51,066 nucleotides of DNA from Bryobacterales bacterium (GCA_003164035.1 PLRS01000105.1:395-51460), one strand, 5' to 3'; counted from the stretch's first letter, positions 8,034 to 17,534 are shown. Translations and numbers: made by a program. Notes: generated from the letters alone by a model not told the origin.

Positions 8034-9203
8034 TCAGGCTTTGTGGGCCTCTCCGTCCTGCCAGGGCGGCAAGAGCTTCACCAGAATAAGCAGGATCGCA
8101 AACGGAAGGAGCATCAGCAGGCTCGCCGACAATAGTCCTTCCCGCGCCCCCAGTTGCAGTTTGTAGGATGTGTAACCGAGAAAGCTTTTGGAAAACAGTT
8201 GGCCGCCGATCACCACGTTCCAGCGCATGGCGAAGATGCCGATCAGAGTCAGGCCGCCGGCCATCATGTACATGGCTTTTCGCCTGGCCTCGGAGAACGT
8301 CCACAATTGATTGGCGGCCAGCAGAACCAGCGGCAGCAGGGTGCCCAGAAAGATCTGCAGAATCACGTGCGAGCCCCAGAGGCGCGTGTGCACCATGAAA
8401 TCCAGGCTGCGGAAGGACTCGTCGGACTCGTAGGTGCGGTGCACCAGGTCCAGCATTTCCAGGCTGAAATCGATGACGAAGGTGTAGAACAGGTAGCGCG
8501 CGATGGTGTCGAGACAGCGCATGTCGATGGGGGTCTTGCGCAGCTTCATGGAAACCACGTACAGAACCATCACGGCGGCGATTCCCGAGACCATGGCGGA
8601 GAACAGGAACACCACCGGCATCAGGGGAGTGGACCACCACGGGTTGGCTTTCACCGAGCCGAAAATAAAGCCCACATACCCGTGCAGCAGAAACGCCGAC
8701 GGGATGCCGATGACGGTGACGGCATAGCCCACCTTATCGTCGATTCGGCGCGCCTCCGGGCTGACGTTATACGAGCCGAGAGTGAGGGCGCGGTAGATCC
8801 AGCGCTTCGGCCCCGTGGCGGATTGCGCCAGGGCGACAATTTCGGCGCGATATTCCAGCCAGATCTCCAGCAGCAGAACCACCGTGAGGTACCAGAGGTA
8901 TACGAACCCGAACATGGCCATGGCCGAGGAGCGGTGGGGCGTAAGGTACATTTCAAAGGAACGCTCGGGATGCCCCAGATGGAGTTGCAGGGGCAAGGGC
9001 GCCACCAGCAGGAAGGCCAGGGCCGTGAGCAAGGCCATGCGGTAGGTGGGCCGCACGGCATCCACCTTGAAAACCCTTTCGAGCGACGCCAGAATGAACG
9101 CGCCGGCAACCAGGCCCGTGATGTAGGGGTAGAGCACGATCAGCACGCTCCATTGCAGTTCCGCCTCGTTCGGGTATATGAAACCGTCAACGCCGGGTAT
9201 CAT
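8034..9203 (-). CDS. NrfD/PsrC-type quinol-binding membrane subunit
   Basis: This 389-aa protein has about 9-10 transmembrane helices and matches the NrfD family of heme-free membrane subunits that exchange electrons between quinone and a peripheral Fe-S protein. Characteristic features are the N-terminal YPYITGLVAGAFILASL and the LHLGHPERSFEMY loop after the third helix. RBS AGGAGC precedes ATG 9203. The gene lies 12 nt after the four-cluster Fe-S gene, its expected partner. Specific substrate cannot be deduced. Confidence 0.9.
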   Translation of the reverse strand: MIPGVDGFIYPNEAELQWSVLIVLYPYITGLVAGAFILASLERVFKVDAVRPTYRMALLTALAFLLVAPLPLQLHLGHPERSFEMYLTPHRSSAMAMFGFVYLWYLTVVLLLEIWLEYRAEIVALAQSATGPKRWIYRALTLGSYNVSPEARRIDDKVGYAVTVIGIPSAFLLHGYVGFIFGSVKANPWWSTPLMPVVFLFSAMVSGIAAVMVLYVVSMKLRKTPIDMRCLDTIARYLFYTFVIDFSLEMLDLVHRTYESDESFRSLDFMVHTRLWGSHVILQIFLGTLLPLVLLAANQLWTFSEARRKAMYMMAGGLTLIGIFAMRWNVVIGGQLFSKSFLGYTSYKLQLGAREGLLSASLLMLLPFAILLILVKLLPPWQDGEAHKA

Positions 9204-9215
9204 CGATCGCTCCTA

Positions 9216-9956
9216 TCAGCGCACATCGCCATCCAGGTTCTTGTAGTAGACCTTGGCTCGGGTGGCCATGTAGGGTTTCAAAACCTGAACTTTGCTGGTG
9301 CGCAGGATTTCGTGGACAGGGTCTTTGGGATTCTTGAAATCCACCAGCAGGCGGGCGCCGGTGGGGCAGTTTTCGCAGCAGGCCGTGGTCAGGCCCTGGG
9401 TGATGCGGTGGTAGCAGAGCGTACACTTGTCGATGGTCTGCTTGTCCGGATGCAGGTACCGGCAGCCATAGGGACAGGCCTGCACGCAGTAGCGGCAGCC
9501 CAGGCAGTAGGATTCGTCGACCAGCACCACGCCATCCGGGCTGACGAAGGTGGCGCCGACCGGGCAGACCTGCACGCAGGGGGAATCGGCGCACTGGTTG
9601 CACAGCTTGGGGACGTAGAAGCTCTTCAGGTCGGTGCGGGTCGACGGCGGGAAGCCGTCCATCGCGCCGTCGGGCGATTCCACGTGAGGCTGGCTGCCTT
9701 CCTCGATCTGGTAACGCTCCACCCAGGTGCGGAAGTACCCCCGCGGCACGTTGTTCTCCTTGGAACAGGCGCGCACGCAGTTGCCGCAGCCGATGCACAA
9801 GTCGATGTCGACGATCATGCCCCACCAGTGGTCGGCCATGCGGTAAGCTTCGCTGGGCGGCGCGGCGCCGGTGATCTGCTCGAGCGTGGCGCCGGCCGAA
9901 GCCAGAACCAGCAACTTGCCCCCAAACTTGAATAGGTCGCGCCGGGTGAAGTCCAT
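9216..9956 (-). CDS. Tat-exported 4[4Fe-4S] ferredoxin subunit (NrfC/DmsB-like)
   Basis: The 246-aa product starts at ATG 9956 behind AAGGAGA; longer upstream readings lack support. Residues 4-10 (TRRDLFK) form a twin-arginine signal followed by a hydrophobic stretch. Four cysteine groups are visible: CIGCGNCVRAC at about 54-64, CNQCADSPCVQVC, CLGCRYCVQACPYGC, and CTLC with the later CCENCPTGA. This is the DmsB/NrfC/PsrB pattern for four [4Fe-4S] clusters. It should relay electrons between NrfD and the cytochrome encoded immediately upstream. Confidence 0.93.
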   Translation of the reverse strand: MDFTRRDLFKFGGKLLVLASAGATLEQITGAAPPSEAYRMADHWWGMIVDIDLCIGCGNCVRACSKENNVPRGYFRTWVERYQIEEGSQPHVESPDGAMDGFPPSTRTDLKSFYVPKLCNQCADSPCVQVCPVGATFVSPDGVVLVDESYCLGCRYCVQACPYGCRYLHPDKQTIDKCTLCYHRITQGLTTACCENCPTGARLLVDFKNPKDPVHEILRTSKVQVLKPYMATRAKVYYKNLDGDVR

Positions 9957-9972
9957 GCTCGTCTCCTTTATC

Positions 9973-10431
9973 TCAGAGATGGGGATTGTGAGGTTGATGG
10001 CAGTTGTTGCAGGCCATGCCGCCGGAGTGTTCGGCGGTCGCCACCTGGGGAAAGTTCTTCGGCTTGGCCGCGTCCCGTTCATGACAACGGCGGCACAGGT
10101 TAGCGACCTCGGGCAGCTTCGGAGGGTGCGCGACGGGGTCGGCGGCGTGTTGCGCCAGCGGACCGTGGCACGCTTCGCAGGCTACGTGGGCGTGTTTGCC
10201 GGCGGCCCTGGTTTTGGCTTCCTCATCGTGACAAAGCACGCAGGTGTCCTGCCCGGCGAAGGCTACGGGATGCTGGCGGACCAGGTCGAGCGCACCGGGG
10301 CGGTAGTGGCCATATTGCCCAAAAGCCTTGGGGACGATGGCGCTGCGGATGACAAGAAAGGCCGCCAGGGCGGCGAGCAGTACCAGGGCCGGCCGCAAAA
10401 GATGAGCGGAATCACGGAGAAAGCGGCGCAC
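9973..10431 (-). CDS. Membrane-anchored tetraheme c-type cytochrome
   Basis: Four CxxCH heme sites are visible at residues about 64-68, 85-89, 113-117 and 141-145 of a 152-aa product. One N-terminal hydrophobic helix (about residues 11-29) anchors it. I chose GTG 10431 because AAAGGGG precedes it; an ATG reading from 10445 is in another frame. The spacing resembles small NapC/NrfH- or cytochrome c7-like electron carriers, but I cannot place it in one family. It heads the operon with the Fe-S and NrfD subunits; no nitrite reductase or molybdoenzyme gene follows. Confidence 0.88.
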   Translation of the reverse strand: MRRFLRDSAHLLRPALVLLAALAAFLVIRSAIVPKAFGQYGHYRPGALDLVRQHPVAFAGQDTCVLCHDEEAKTRAAGKHAHVACEACHGPLAQHAADPVAHPPKLPEVANLCRRCHERDAAKPKNFPQVATAEHSGGMACNNCHQPHNPHL

Positions 10432-10800
10432 TTTACCCCTTTCATGGCAGGTATTTGAACCTGCGCGGTTGGGATTCGCGGCGTGAGTTAAGCAATAATA
10501 TGCCCAAAAGGTCTGATTATCCAAATCAGCGTGTTTTCGAAGGAAATTCGTTGTTGTTTACAACGGTTGCCGATTGGACATATGGGGAAATTGGGGTAAT
10601 TCACACAGGCAGATGGGGCAAACCGCCAATAAATACTACGAACGTGGCTTGCACGGCGTCCGAACCTGGCAGGGGAAGGGCGCACGACTGCTGCGTGCCC
10701 CTTAGGGTTTACAAAGGCGGAATTCTGCGCAAATGATGGGGCGGGCCGACCAGCGTGCCAGTGTTCGATAGAGGAGAACTCCCCGCGCCACACCGGCGGT
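10432..10800. other. Intergenic stretch upstream of the cytochrome operon
   Basis: No convincing gene in these 369 bases. It is noticeably more AT-rich than its neighbours in 10490-10640 and should hold the promoter of the leftward cytochrome operon. A small inverted repeat (CGTTGT, 5-nt loop, ACAACG) lies at 10549-10565. I could not assign a -35/-10 pair with confidence. Confidence 0.4.
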
Positions 10801-11292
10801 TCAGGTCTTCTTGAATAGCCTATCGAAGGCGCTGCGAGCGTCTTCGGGATTGCGCGGCACCGGAGGGCCAGGGTTCGAAGCCTGCGGTCCGGGGCCGGTG
10901 GCGCCGTTCGAGGTGCCCTCGCGCGCCACCGTCACTCTAGGCTGGAACAGACCGCAGTCGTTGGCCTTGTCCTTCACTGGAATCCGCAGGGGAATCGGTT
11001 TCAGGCACTGGAAACGAGTGGCGGGCTCAAAATGGGTGCATTGTTTGCAACAGTGGAGCTCGGCGTTGCACTTGGGACAATTGCCGCTGAAACTAATGTC
11101 GGGCGGCAGGGTGACCGAACAGTTATAACAGCGCGAAGCTGCCACATGCTGCACCAGGCGGGGCAGCCTGGGACCGGTGATATCGATGGGCGGGCGGGGA
11201 CCCGGTGGCTTGGGGCGGTCGTCTCGAGGGCCGCGGGAATCGCGGTCTGAGTCCATGTACCCCGGCTGTCTGTACTTGCGGTCGCTATCCAT
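10801..11292 (-). CDS. Zinc-ribbon protein, uncharacterised
   Basis: The 163-aa product has a disordered, Arg/Asp/Pro-rich N-terminus with a repeated MDSDR motif (residues 1 and 13). A central cysteine-rich block follows (CYNC, CPKC, CCKQC, then C and C further on), able to bind one or two zinc ions. The C-terminal tail is Pro/Gly-rich and disordered. No enzymatic motif is present. It is probably a protein- or nucleic-acid-binding adaptor. The 273 bases upstream, before the glucan phosphorylase stop, show no supported gene. Confidence 0.75.
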   Translation of the reverse strand: MDSDRKYRQPGYMDSDRDSRGPRDDRPKPPGPRPPIDITGPRLPRLVQHVAASRCYNCSVTLPPDISFSGNCPKCNAELHCCKQCTHFEPATRFQCLKPIPLRIPVKDKANDCGLFQPRVTVAREGTSNGATGPGPQASNPGPPVPRNPEDARSAFDRLFKKT

Positions 11293-11565
11293 GGAGAAGG
11301 AACTCCGTTTGTGAAGGAATCGTTCTAGCTACGGTACCGATGGTACGAATAGTCTTCCGGTATGGTACCTTACGGCGCCGGGCGGGAACTGCCACCGATT
11401 CCACGCGCGGACCGGTCGCGAGGAATTGAGGTGACTGAGGGAACAGCGGGAACGCCCAAGGCGCGAGGTTATTATCGGAAAAGCACCCGCCAAGCGGTCG
11501 AAACCAATATGTACCATGGAATGGGGGTCAATTGCATCCCCTTTCCTTCGGTCTATGCCAAAAAG

Positions 11566-14121
11566 TTAACCCACGGAACTCCATTTCAGCAGATTGCTGC
11601 AGGGCCGGGTGAGTGGATCGTCGAAATGATTCGGGCTCACGCGCAAGGCGTAGCCCAGCCGGCCGGTTCTCTCAGGCAGGATATCGCTGCCGAAAGTCGC
11701 GACGGTTCCCTGGAGGCCGAGCGAGGGCAGCAACAGCACTTCGGTTTCTTCCAAATGGCCGGAGGAATCCACGCGGCCCAGGACCACTTCCACGCGAACG
11801 TCTTCCGGCTTCAAGCCCGCCAGGTCGATGGCGGCACGAACGGCAACGGCGGATCCGCTGAACAGCGTGGCTCCGGGGGACGCCGCGGCGGACTCGACAA
11901 AACGAACCCGATCCCAGACCGCGCGCACCTTGGCATTCCACGCCGCTTTGTCGCGGGCCAGGGCGTAATCGGCCGCCTGCATCCGCAAATGCTGCCGGTG
12001 AGCGGGCTCGTACAGTTCGGCCATGTACTCGCGCACCATGCGGCGGCAGTCGAAGTGGGGCGTAATGTAGCGAAGCGACTGTTTCATCCGCCGCACCCAC
12101 TCGCGCGGGGTCTGCTCGCGGCGCTCGTAATACATGGGCACAATCTCGTTTTCGAGGAGGTAATAAATAGCGCTGGCGTGGAGGGCATCCTGGTCGTCGC
12201 CGTAAGTTTCCCGCTCGCCGATGGCCCAACCGCCGGACTGTTCGTAGGCTTCGTCGAACCAGCCGTCGAGGATGCTCAGGTTGATGATGCCGTTGCACGC
12301 GGCTTTCATGCCGCTGGTTCCGCAAGCCTCTTCGCCACGCCTGGGCGTATTGAGCCAAAGGTCGACGCCCTGCACCAGCTCGCGGCCAACCTTCATATCG
12401 TAGTCTTCGAGAAAGACCAGGTGCTTCCACAATTCCGGATCGCGGGACAGTTGCACGATCTCGCGAATCAAGGCCTTGCCGGGCTGGTCCTTGGGATGGG
12501 CCTTGCCGGCGATGACCATTTGCACCGGCATGTCCTTGTTCAGCAGAATCTTTTTGAACCGTTCCACGTCGCGAAACAGAAGCGTGGCGCGCTTGTAGGT
12601 GGCGAAGCGGCGCGCGAAACCGATGGTGAACGCGTTGGGATCGAGCGCCTCGCCGGAGTGCCGCAGTTCGGCGGCCGAAGCCTTGCGCCGCAGCGCCGAG
12701 GTCTGCTGCCGCCCGCGCACGAAATTGACCAGCCGGCGTTTGCGCCTGCGGTGGGCCTCGAACAATTCCTCGTCCGGTATGTCCACGACCTGTTCCCAGA
12801 TCGAAGGATCGTTGAAACGCTCCCGCCAGTCCGGTTCCAGGTACTGATCGTAGAGGCCGGCCAGATCGCCGTTGAGCCAACTCGGCAGGTGCACGCCGTT
12901 AGTCACCGAGGTAATCGGCACTTCCCAGACCGGCAACTGCGGCCAGAGGTCGTGGAACATCTCCTGCGATACGTCCCGGTGCAGGCGGCTGACGGCATTG
13001 CGATAGGACGAAGTGTTGAGCGCCAACACGGCCATCGAGAAACGTTCGTCGCGGTCGAACGGGTTGCGGCGTCCGAGGCCCATCAACTGTTGAAAGTCGA
13101 TACCGATATCCGAGCAATAACCGGAGAAATAATGATACATCATGCCCGGATCGAACAGATCGATTCCGGCCGGGACAGGCGTATGAGTGGTGAAGACGTT
13201 GCTCGCGCGGGTGGCTTCCACGGCCTCCTCGAAGCTGAGCCGGTTCTCTTTCATGTAGACACGAATCCGCTCCAGCGCGAGGAACGCGGAGTGGCCCTCG
13301 TTCATATGGAAGACGGTAGGCTGCAAGCCCATCGCCTCCAGCGCCTTGATCCCACCGATACCCAGGACGATTTCCTGACGAATGCGGGTATCGTTGTCGC
13401 CGCCGTATAGAGAATCGGTGATGTCGCGATCCTGCGGCAGGACGTTTTCCGGGATGTTGGTATCGAGCAGGAACAGTGTGATCCGTCCCACGCCGATTTT
13501 CCAAACCTGCACGTACACTTCGCCGGTGGGCAGTTTCACGCCGACGCGGAGGTCCTTGCCGGCCGCATCCTTCACCGGGGCCACCGGGAGGGTATAGAAA
13601 TCGTTCATCGGGTAGCGCTCCTGCTGCCAGCCGTCCGGATTGAGGTACTGCCGGAAATAGCCTTGCTGGTAGAGGAGGCCGAGGCCGATCAGCGGATAAT
13701 CCTGGTCGCTCGAGGACTTGAGGTGATCGCCCGAGAGGATTCCCAGGCCTCCCGAGTAGACCGGTAAACACTCCGTGAGGCCGTATTCGGCGGAGAAATA
13801 GGCGATCAGTTTTCCGTCGGCGGCCGGATTTCCTTTGTGGGCGCGCGCATCGTAGGCCTCGCACGCCAGGCGGTAAAGCGCCAGGTAGCGTGGATCGGCG
13901 GCGGCCTTTCCGAGGGTCGCCTGGGAAACTCTGCCGAGCATCAGGACCGGGTTGTAGCCGCAATCGCGCCACAACACCGGGTCCAGCCGGCGAAACACCG
14001 CACGCACAATGGGTTCCCAACTCCATAGGATGTTATGCGCCAACTCGCTCATGCGAGCCAGAGAGGCGGGGAGAACCGGGCGAACCAGAAATTCTCGTAA
14101 GGGCTGTATGTGGAAAGGCAT
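11566..14121 (-). CDS. glgP: Alpha-glucan (glycogen/maltodextrin) phosphorylase
   Basis: This 851-aa protein is a GT35 phosphorylase of the long bacterial type with an N-terminal DUF3417-like region. It releases glucose-1-phosphate from alpha-1,4-glucans using phosphate and pyridoxal phosphate. Visible signatures are FSAEYGLTECLPVYSGGLGILSGDH near residues 109-133, HMNEGHSAF, and the PLP-binding block ending GTSGMKAACNG, whose Lys forms the Schiff base. Length agrees with the family. It stands alone, divergent from the small gene at 14245. Confidence 0.96.
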   Translation of the reverse strand: MPFHIQPLREFLVRPVLPASLARMSELAHNILWSWEPIVRAVFRRLDPVLWRDCGYNPVLMLGRVSQATLGKAAADPRYLALYRLACEAYDARAHKGNPAADGKLIAYFSAEYGLTECLPVYSGGLGILSGDHLKSSSDQDYPLIGLGLLYQQGYFRQYLNPDGWQQERYPMNDFYTLPVAPVKDAAGKDLRVGVKLPTGEVYVQVWKIGVGRITLFLLDTNIPENVLPQDRDITDSLYGGDNDTRIRQEIVLGIGGIKALEAMGLQPTVFHMNEGHSAFLALERIRVYMKENRLSFEEAVEATRASNVFTTHTPVPAGIDLFDPGMMYHYFSGYCSDIGIDFQQLMGLGRRNPFDRDERFSMAVLALNTSSYRNAVSRLHRDVSQEMFHDLWPQLPVWEVPITSVTNGVHLPSWLNGDLAGLYDQYLEPDWRERFNDPSIWEQVVDIPDEELFEAHRRRKRRLVNFVRGRQQTSALRRKASAAELRHSGEALDPNAFTIGFARRFATYKRATLLFRDVERFKKILLNKDMPVQMVIAGKAHPKDQPGKALIREIVQLSRDPELWKHLVFLEDYDMKVGRELVQGVDLWLNTPRRGEEACGTSGMKAACNGIINLSILDGWFDEAYEQSGGWAIGERETYGDDQDALHASAIYYLLENEIVPMYYERREQTPREWVRRMKQSLRYITPHFDCRRMVREYMAELYEPAHRQHLRMQAADYALARDKAAWNAKVRAVWDRVRFVESAAASPGATLFSGSAVAVRAAIDLAGLKPEDVRVEVVLGRVDSSGHLEETEVLLLPSLGLQGTVATFGSDILPERTGRLGYALRVSPNHFDDPLTRPCSNLLKWSSVG

Positions 14122-14244
14122 ACCAGGGTAGCCAACCTTTCAAGATACCAAATCGGCGGGTACCGCTTGTTCCGATAGGGCGGAGTAGGCGATTCGACGG
14201 GCGCCACCAAGCGGCCGGTATCGGTTTGATATAATATTGAAGTT

Positions 14245-14454
14245 ATGGCAATTCCCAACGTGAAACGGTTCCGGCCCTACTGCCCGACCTGCAGCGATAA
14301 CTTCACCGTGATGGCGGTGCTGCCCAAGGAAGCGGACGTCGACCGGTACCTGGCGGACGCCGTGGTACGCCACGACCACAAGGCGTTTCAAGAAGCCAAG
14401 GCAGGACACTTCAAGGTGCGCGTCGGCCAGCAAAAGCAGAAGAAGGCCAAGTAA
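14245..14454 (+). CDS. Small conserved-looking basic protein (69 aa)
   Basis: A 69-residue protein with a YCPTC knuckle near residue 12 and a highly basic Lys/Gln-rich C-terminus (KVRVGQQKQKKAK). A single CxxC could bind metal only as a dimer or with other ligands. A TATAAT hexamer lies at 14230-14235, 9 nt before the ATG, so the transcript may be nearly leaderless. I see no good -35. It is divergent from glgP and convergent with the HEAT-repeat gene, whose stop is 5 nt away. Function unknown. Confidence 0.65.
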   Translation: MAIPNVKRFRPYCPTCSDNFTVMAVLPKEADVDRYLADAVVRHDHKAFQEAKAGHFKVRVGQQKQKKAK

Positions 14455-14458
14455 GGGT

Positions 14459-15730
14459 TCAAAGCCTGGATTGCAGGTTGCGTACGGCCGTGAGCGCGGC
14501 CTGCGCAACCTCCGGGTTCGGATCGTCCTTAAGCTTGTTCAGTTCCTCCAGGCTGCGCCGATCCCCACTGGCGCTCAATACCTGGGCCAAACCGATTTTT
14601 TCCAGCTTGGTTCCGCTCCCCAGCGGGCCGTATAGCGCCGCCCTGACGGCGTTGTCGCGCGCCAATTCCGTCAGATACGGCTGAGCGATTCCGCTATAGG
14701 AAGCCGAATCCAGGTTGTTAACGAGGTATGGAAGCGGGCTGAACTCGCTCCATCCGACCTGGCCGTGCATGACCAGAGCGAAAGCGAGCGCCAGACGAGC
14801 CGCCGGCTTCACTTCGTCCTTCCAGGCCTGGTCCAGCATGGGGGTGTCAGCCGGATTGCGGAGGCGGGCGAAGCCTTCGGCGGCGGAGGCCCGCAGCTTG
14901 TCGTCCTTGTCGCGAATGTACTGCTGGTAGAGGGCGCGATTGGTTTCGGCCGGCAGCATCGCCAGGGAAGTGAGCGCGGTGCGCTTGACGCGGATGTTGC
15001 CGCTGCGGTTCAGAACGTCGATCAGGCCGGAGCGGGCGTTCAGATCGCGTAGCAGCCCGACCGCTTCGATGGCCGCGACCTGGACCTTGGGATCCAGGTC
15101 GTTCATCAGAAATTCCAGGTGCGGCGCGGCGGCTTCGACGCGAATCTTTTCGAGGGCCACGACCGTTTCGTAGATCAGGATGCTGTCCTTGGAATGCGTG
15201 GCGGCGACCAGGTCGTCGACCGCTGCCGAGGCGCGGAGCACGCCCAAGGCGCGCGCGGCATTGGCCTTCGCGTCGCGAGTGGCGCCGTTGTTCAGTACCA
15301 CCACCAGGGCCGTGACCACTTCGGGCCGAACCGTAATGTAACGGTCGATCACCTGGTCGTTGGTATCGGTAAATCTGCCCTTGAGGTCCGTGCCCACGCG
15401 GCGCAACGACGCGCCCACGCCGCTCTTAAAGTATCCCGGCAGGTAAAAGTTGACCAGTCCATCGGTGGCCAGGATCTGGACCTGGGCGTCGGCGTCGCGG
15501 GTAGCCACCACCAGCGGATCCAGGCTGCGCGGCGGCCCGATCTCGATGATCTGTTTGACCGCCTCGGCGCGCACGTCCAGGCTGGGATCGGTGAGGTATT
15601 GGGTCAGGCGGGGGATGGCGTTCGGACCGGCCTTGGCAGCCTCGCGAACGTCCTTGGGGCGCGCGGCTTGTTGTGCCGCCAGAGCCGCCGCAAACGCCAG
15701 AAGCGGAACCACGATTCGAAGACGCACCAT
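14459..15730 (-). CDS. Exported HEAT-repeat protein
   Basis: I chose ATG 15730 because it opens directly with a signal peptide (MVRLRIVVPLLAFAAALAAQQ); the reading from 15979 adds low-complexity sequence overlapping mqnD. The mature 400-odd residues are a series of helical pairs with the HEAT/PBS-lyase-like spacing (for example SLDVRAEAVKQIIEIG, DPKVQVAAIEAVGLL, DDKLRASAAEGFARL). These form a solenoid scaffold for protein binding in the periplasm. It follows mqnD by 49 nt on the same strand. Confidence 0.85.
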   Translation of the reverse strand: MVRLRIVVPLLAFAAALAAQQAARPKDVREAAKAGPNAIPRLTQYLTDPSLDVRAEAVKQIIEIGPPRSLDPLVVATRDADAQVQILATDGLVNFYLPGYFKSGVGASLRRVGTDLKGRFTDTNDQVIDRYITVRPEVVTALVVVLNNGATRDAKANAARALGVLRASAAVDDLVAATHSKDSILIYETVVALEKIRVEAAAPHLEFLMNDLDPKVQVAAIEAVGLLRDLNARSGLIDVLNRSGNIRVKRTALTSLAMLPAETNRALYQQYIRDKDDKLRASAAEGFARLRNPADTPMLDQAWKDEVKPAARLALAFALVMHGQVGWSEFSPLPYLVNNLDSASYSGIAQPYLTELARDNAVRAALYGPLGSGTKLEKIGLAQVLSASGDRRSLEELNKLKDDPNPEVAQAALTAVRNLQSRL

Positions 15731-15779
15731 GTCTCTACTGTAACTCGACTGGGCGGCCTTCTGAACAGCGGCACCGGGG

Positions 15780-16625
15780 TTAGCGAACGAACTCGACGGT
15801 GATTCGGTGCGGGACCACGCCGGCTTCGTAACCGAGGTCGAGCAGTTTCTGAACGGCGCGGGGCACCACTTCTCCCGCATCCAGGGTGTAGTGGTTGACG
15901 TACATGCCGACGAATTTCTCGGCCTGGCGGGTTTCGAGCTCGCGGGCGAACTGGAGAGCGTAGGACAGCGCTTCGTCATGATTATCGAGCGCGTACTGAA
16001 TGCTCTCGCGCATCAAGCGGCAGCATTCGCTCTGAATCTCGGGTCCGAGGCTGCGCAGCAGCACGTTGGCACCGAGCGGCAGAGGAAGATCGTAAGTGCT
16101 CTTGAACCAACGCCCCAGGTCGACTACGCGGTGAAAGCCCTGCCGGTCGTAGGTCAACTGGGCTTCGTGGATGATCAGCCCGGCATCGGCGGAGCGTTCC
16201 CGCACGGCTTCCAGGATCTTATCGAAGCGGGTAACCACAGGCTCGAAATCCGGTTCGAAAAGGCGGGCGGCCAGGTAGGAGGACGTCAATTTGCCGGGGA
16301 TGGCAATGCGCTTGCCCTTCAGCTCTTCGGGCTCCATGGGCCGCGCGGACACGATCATGGGGCCATAGCCGTCGCCGATGCTGGAGCCGCTGGCCATCAG
16401 CACGTACTTGTCACAAACGTAAGGATAGGCGTGGTACGAAATGGCGGTGAGATCGTACTGGCCCTCGATCGCTTTCCGGTTGAGCGTCTCAATATCTTCG
16501 AGCACGTGCCGGAAAGAGATTTTCGGCGACCGCACTTTCTTGGTCGCGAGCCCATAGAACATGAATGCGTCGTCGGAATCTGGACTGTGGGCGCTGACAA
16601 TTTCCCGGTGAGAAGCCGAATTCAT
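15780..16625 (-). CDS. mqnD: 1,4-dihydroxy-6-naphthoate synthase MqnD
   Basis: The 281-aa product matches the MqnA/MqnD periplasmic-binding-fold enzymes of the futalosine menaquinone pathway. It begins with the family's substrate-loop motif HSPDSDDAFMFYGL near residues 12-25 and contains ISYHAYPYV and DAGLIIHEAQLTY. MqnD converts cyclic dehypoxanthine futalosine to 1,4-dihydroxy-6-naphthoate. ATG 16625 is preferred over an upstream TTG at 16670, which adds unrelated residues; neither has a strong ribosome site. Other mqn genes are not in the window. Confidence 0.9.
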   Translation of the reverse strand: MNSASHREIVSAHSPDSDDAFMFYGLATKKVRSPKISFRHVLEDIETLNRKAIEGQYDLTAISYHAYPYVCDKYVLMASGSSIGDGYGPMIVSARPMEPEELKGKRIAIPGKLTSSYLAARLFEPDFEPVVTRFDKILEAVRERSADAGLIIHEAQLTYDRQGFHRVVDLGRWFKSTYDLPLPLGANVLLRSLGPEIQSECCRLMRESIQYALDNHDEALSYALQFARELETRQAEKFVGMYVNHYTLDAGEVVPRAVQKLLDLGYEAGVVPHRITVEFVR

Positions 16626-17047
16626 AAAATAAAAAAGACTTGTTCCAGTGTACACTAACGGGGGTTTCAAACCGGAGACAATCGGAGAGGAATGGGAGGG
16701 CGGGAGAAAAAAAAGAAAAGGGCGGAGGTTCCGTTCTTCGCAAGCTCAGAAAACCAACCACCGATCATCATCTGTGCGCACGGGGTGCGCTTGGCCAGTA
16801 CCGCTTGGCCCGGTAATATCCGATCGCGGGAGACTCTCTGTACAGCACGCTCACTCGAACGAAACGCAACCGCCCTCATGCTGGTCCGGTTCTATCCAGT
16901 CACCTCCCGCCAAACCCAGGTGGGCTGGCTTTTGCGTCAGACGATTTCGGAACCAAATCGCTTCTGATTCCATCTTCAGTTTGCCCCCGGCCCGGCGCAT
17001 TGTCAATAGCTCCGATGGCCTGTTATCTATACTGGGGTAGAGACCTT
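16626..17047. promoter_or_regulatory. Divergent intergenic region between mqnD and a small gene
   Basis: No gene in these 422 bases. For the rightward gene at 17048 a plausible promoter is TTGTCA at 17000-17005, a 17-nt spacer, then TTATCT at 17023-17028. A purine-rich run (AAAAAAAAGAAAAGGG-like) lies around 16705-16730. Nothing else recognisable. Confidence 0.4.
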
Positions 17048-17452
17048 ATGTTTCGCAGGCTTTTCTCCAATAAAGCCGCCGCCACGCCTCTAAGTGGAGC
17101 GCCGCGCCAGCCGCGAGAAAAGGTCTATAGCGCACAGAGCGGCTATGTTTACCACTATTTTTATCGGGGATTCCGGGTGGACGAGCGGGAACAGGGGACG
17201 ACCGAGTTCGTCTTTGAGATATCCGCGGACCGGAAGAGCTGGCGGGAAACCACCGTGCGGCAGCGCCACGCCGGCATAGCGGCCTGGGAGAGCGCCAACC
17301 AGCGAACGCTCACGGCCGCGGAGCGCTACGCCATCGCCAAGATCGCTCTATTCCAGGCTTTCGACGAACGCGCCGCACCGGATGCGCTGGATGCGGTGAT
17401 CGAGGTCGGATTGGCCGAAATCGCCGCCGTGGTGGAAGCGCTGGGGCTGTGA
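17048..17452 (+). CDS. Uncharacterised protein (134 aa)
   Basis: Start ATG 17048 is preferred over a TTG at 17000, which would overlap the promoter-like sequence. The product has a basic N-terminus, an aromatic block (GYVYHYFYRGFRVDE) and a helical acidic C-terminus. No signal peptide, membrane segment or catalytic motif is evident. It looks like a lineage-restricted cytosolic protein; function unknown. It is convergent with purA, 82 nt away. Confidence 0.7.
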   Translation: MFRRLFSNKAAATPLSGAPRQPREKVYSAQSGYVYHYFYRGFRVDEREQGTTEFVFEISADRKSWRETTVRQRHAGIAAWESANQRTLTAAERYAIAKIALFQAFDERAAPDALDAVIEVGLAEIAAVVEALGL

Positions 17453-17534
17453 GAGGGCGGGGAAGGCAGAAGTGAGAAGTGAGAATGGAGCCGCGCCTTC
17501 CTTCTCTCTTCTTCCTTCCCTCTCCGCTCGTCCT

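Noticed and set aside
8154-9935. A 593-codon plus-strand reading antisense to the NrfD and Fe-S genes
   Set aside because: His/Gln/Gly/Val-rich mirror of GC-rich codons with no domain; the minus-strand genes have clear motifs.
10488-10793. A 101-codon minus-strand reading upstream of the cytochrome
   Set aside because: No ribosome site, no motif, and composition unlike neighbouring genes.
11362-13410. A 682-codon plus-strand reading antisense to the glucan phosphorylase
   Set aside because: It is the complement of a conserved gene and shows no motif of its own.
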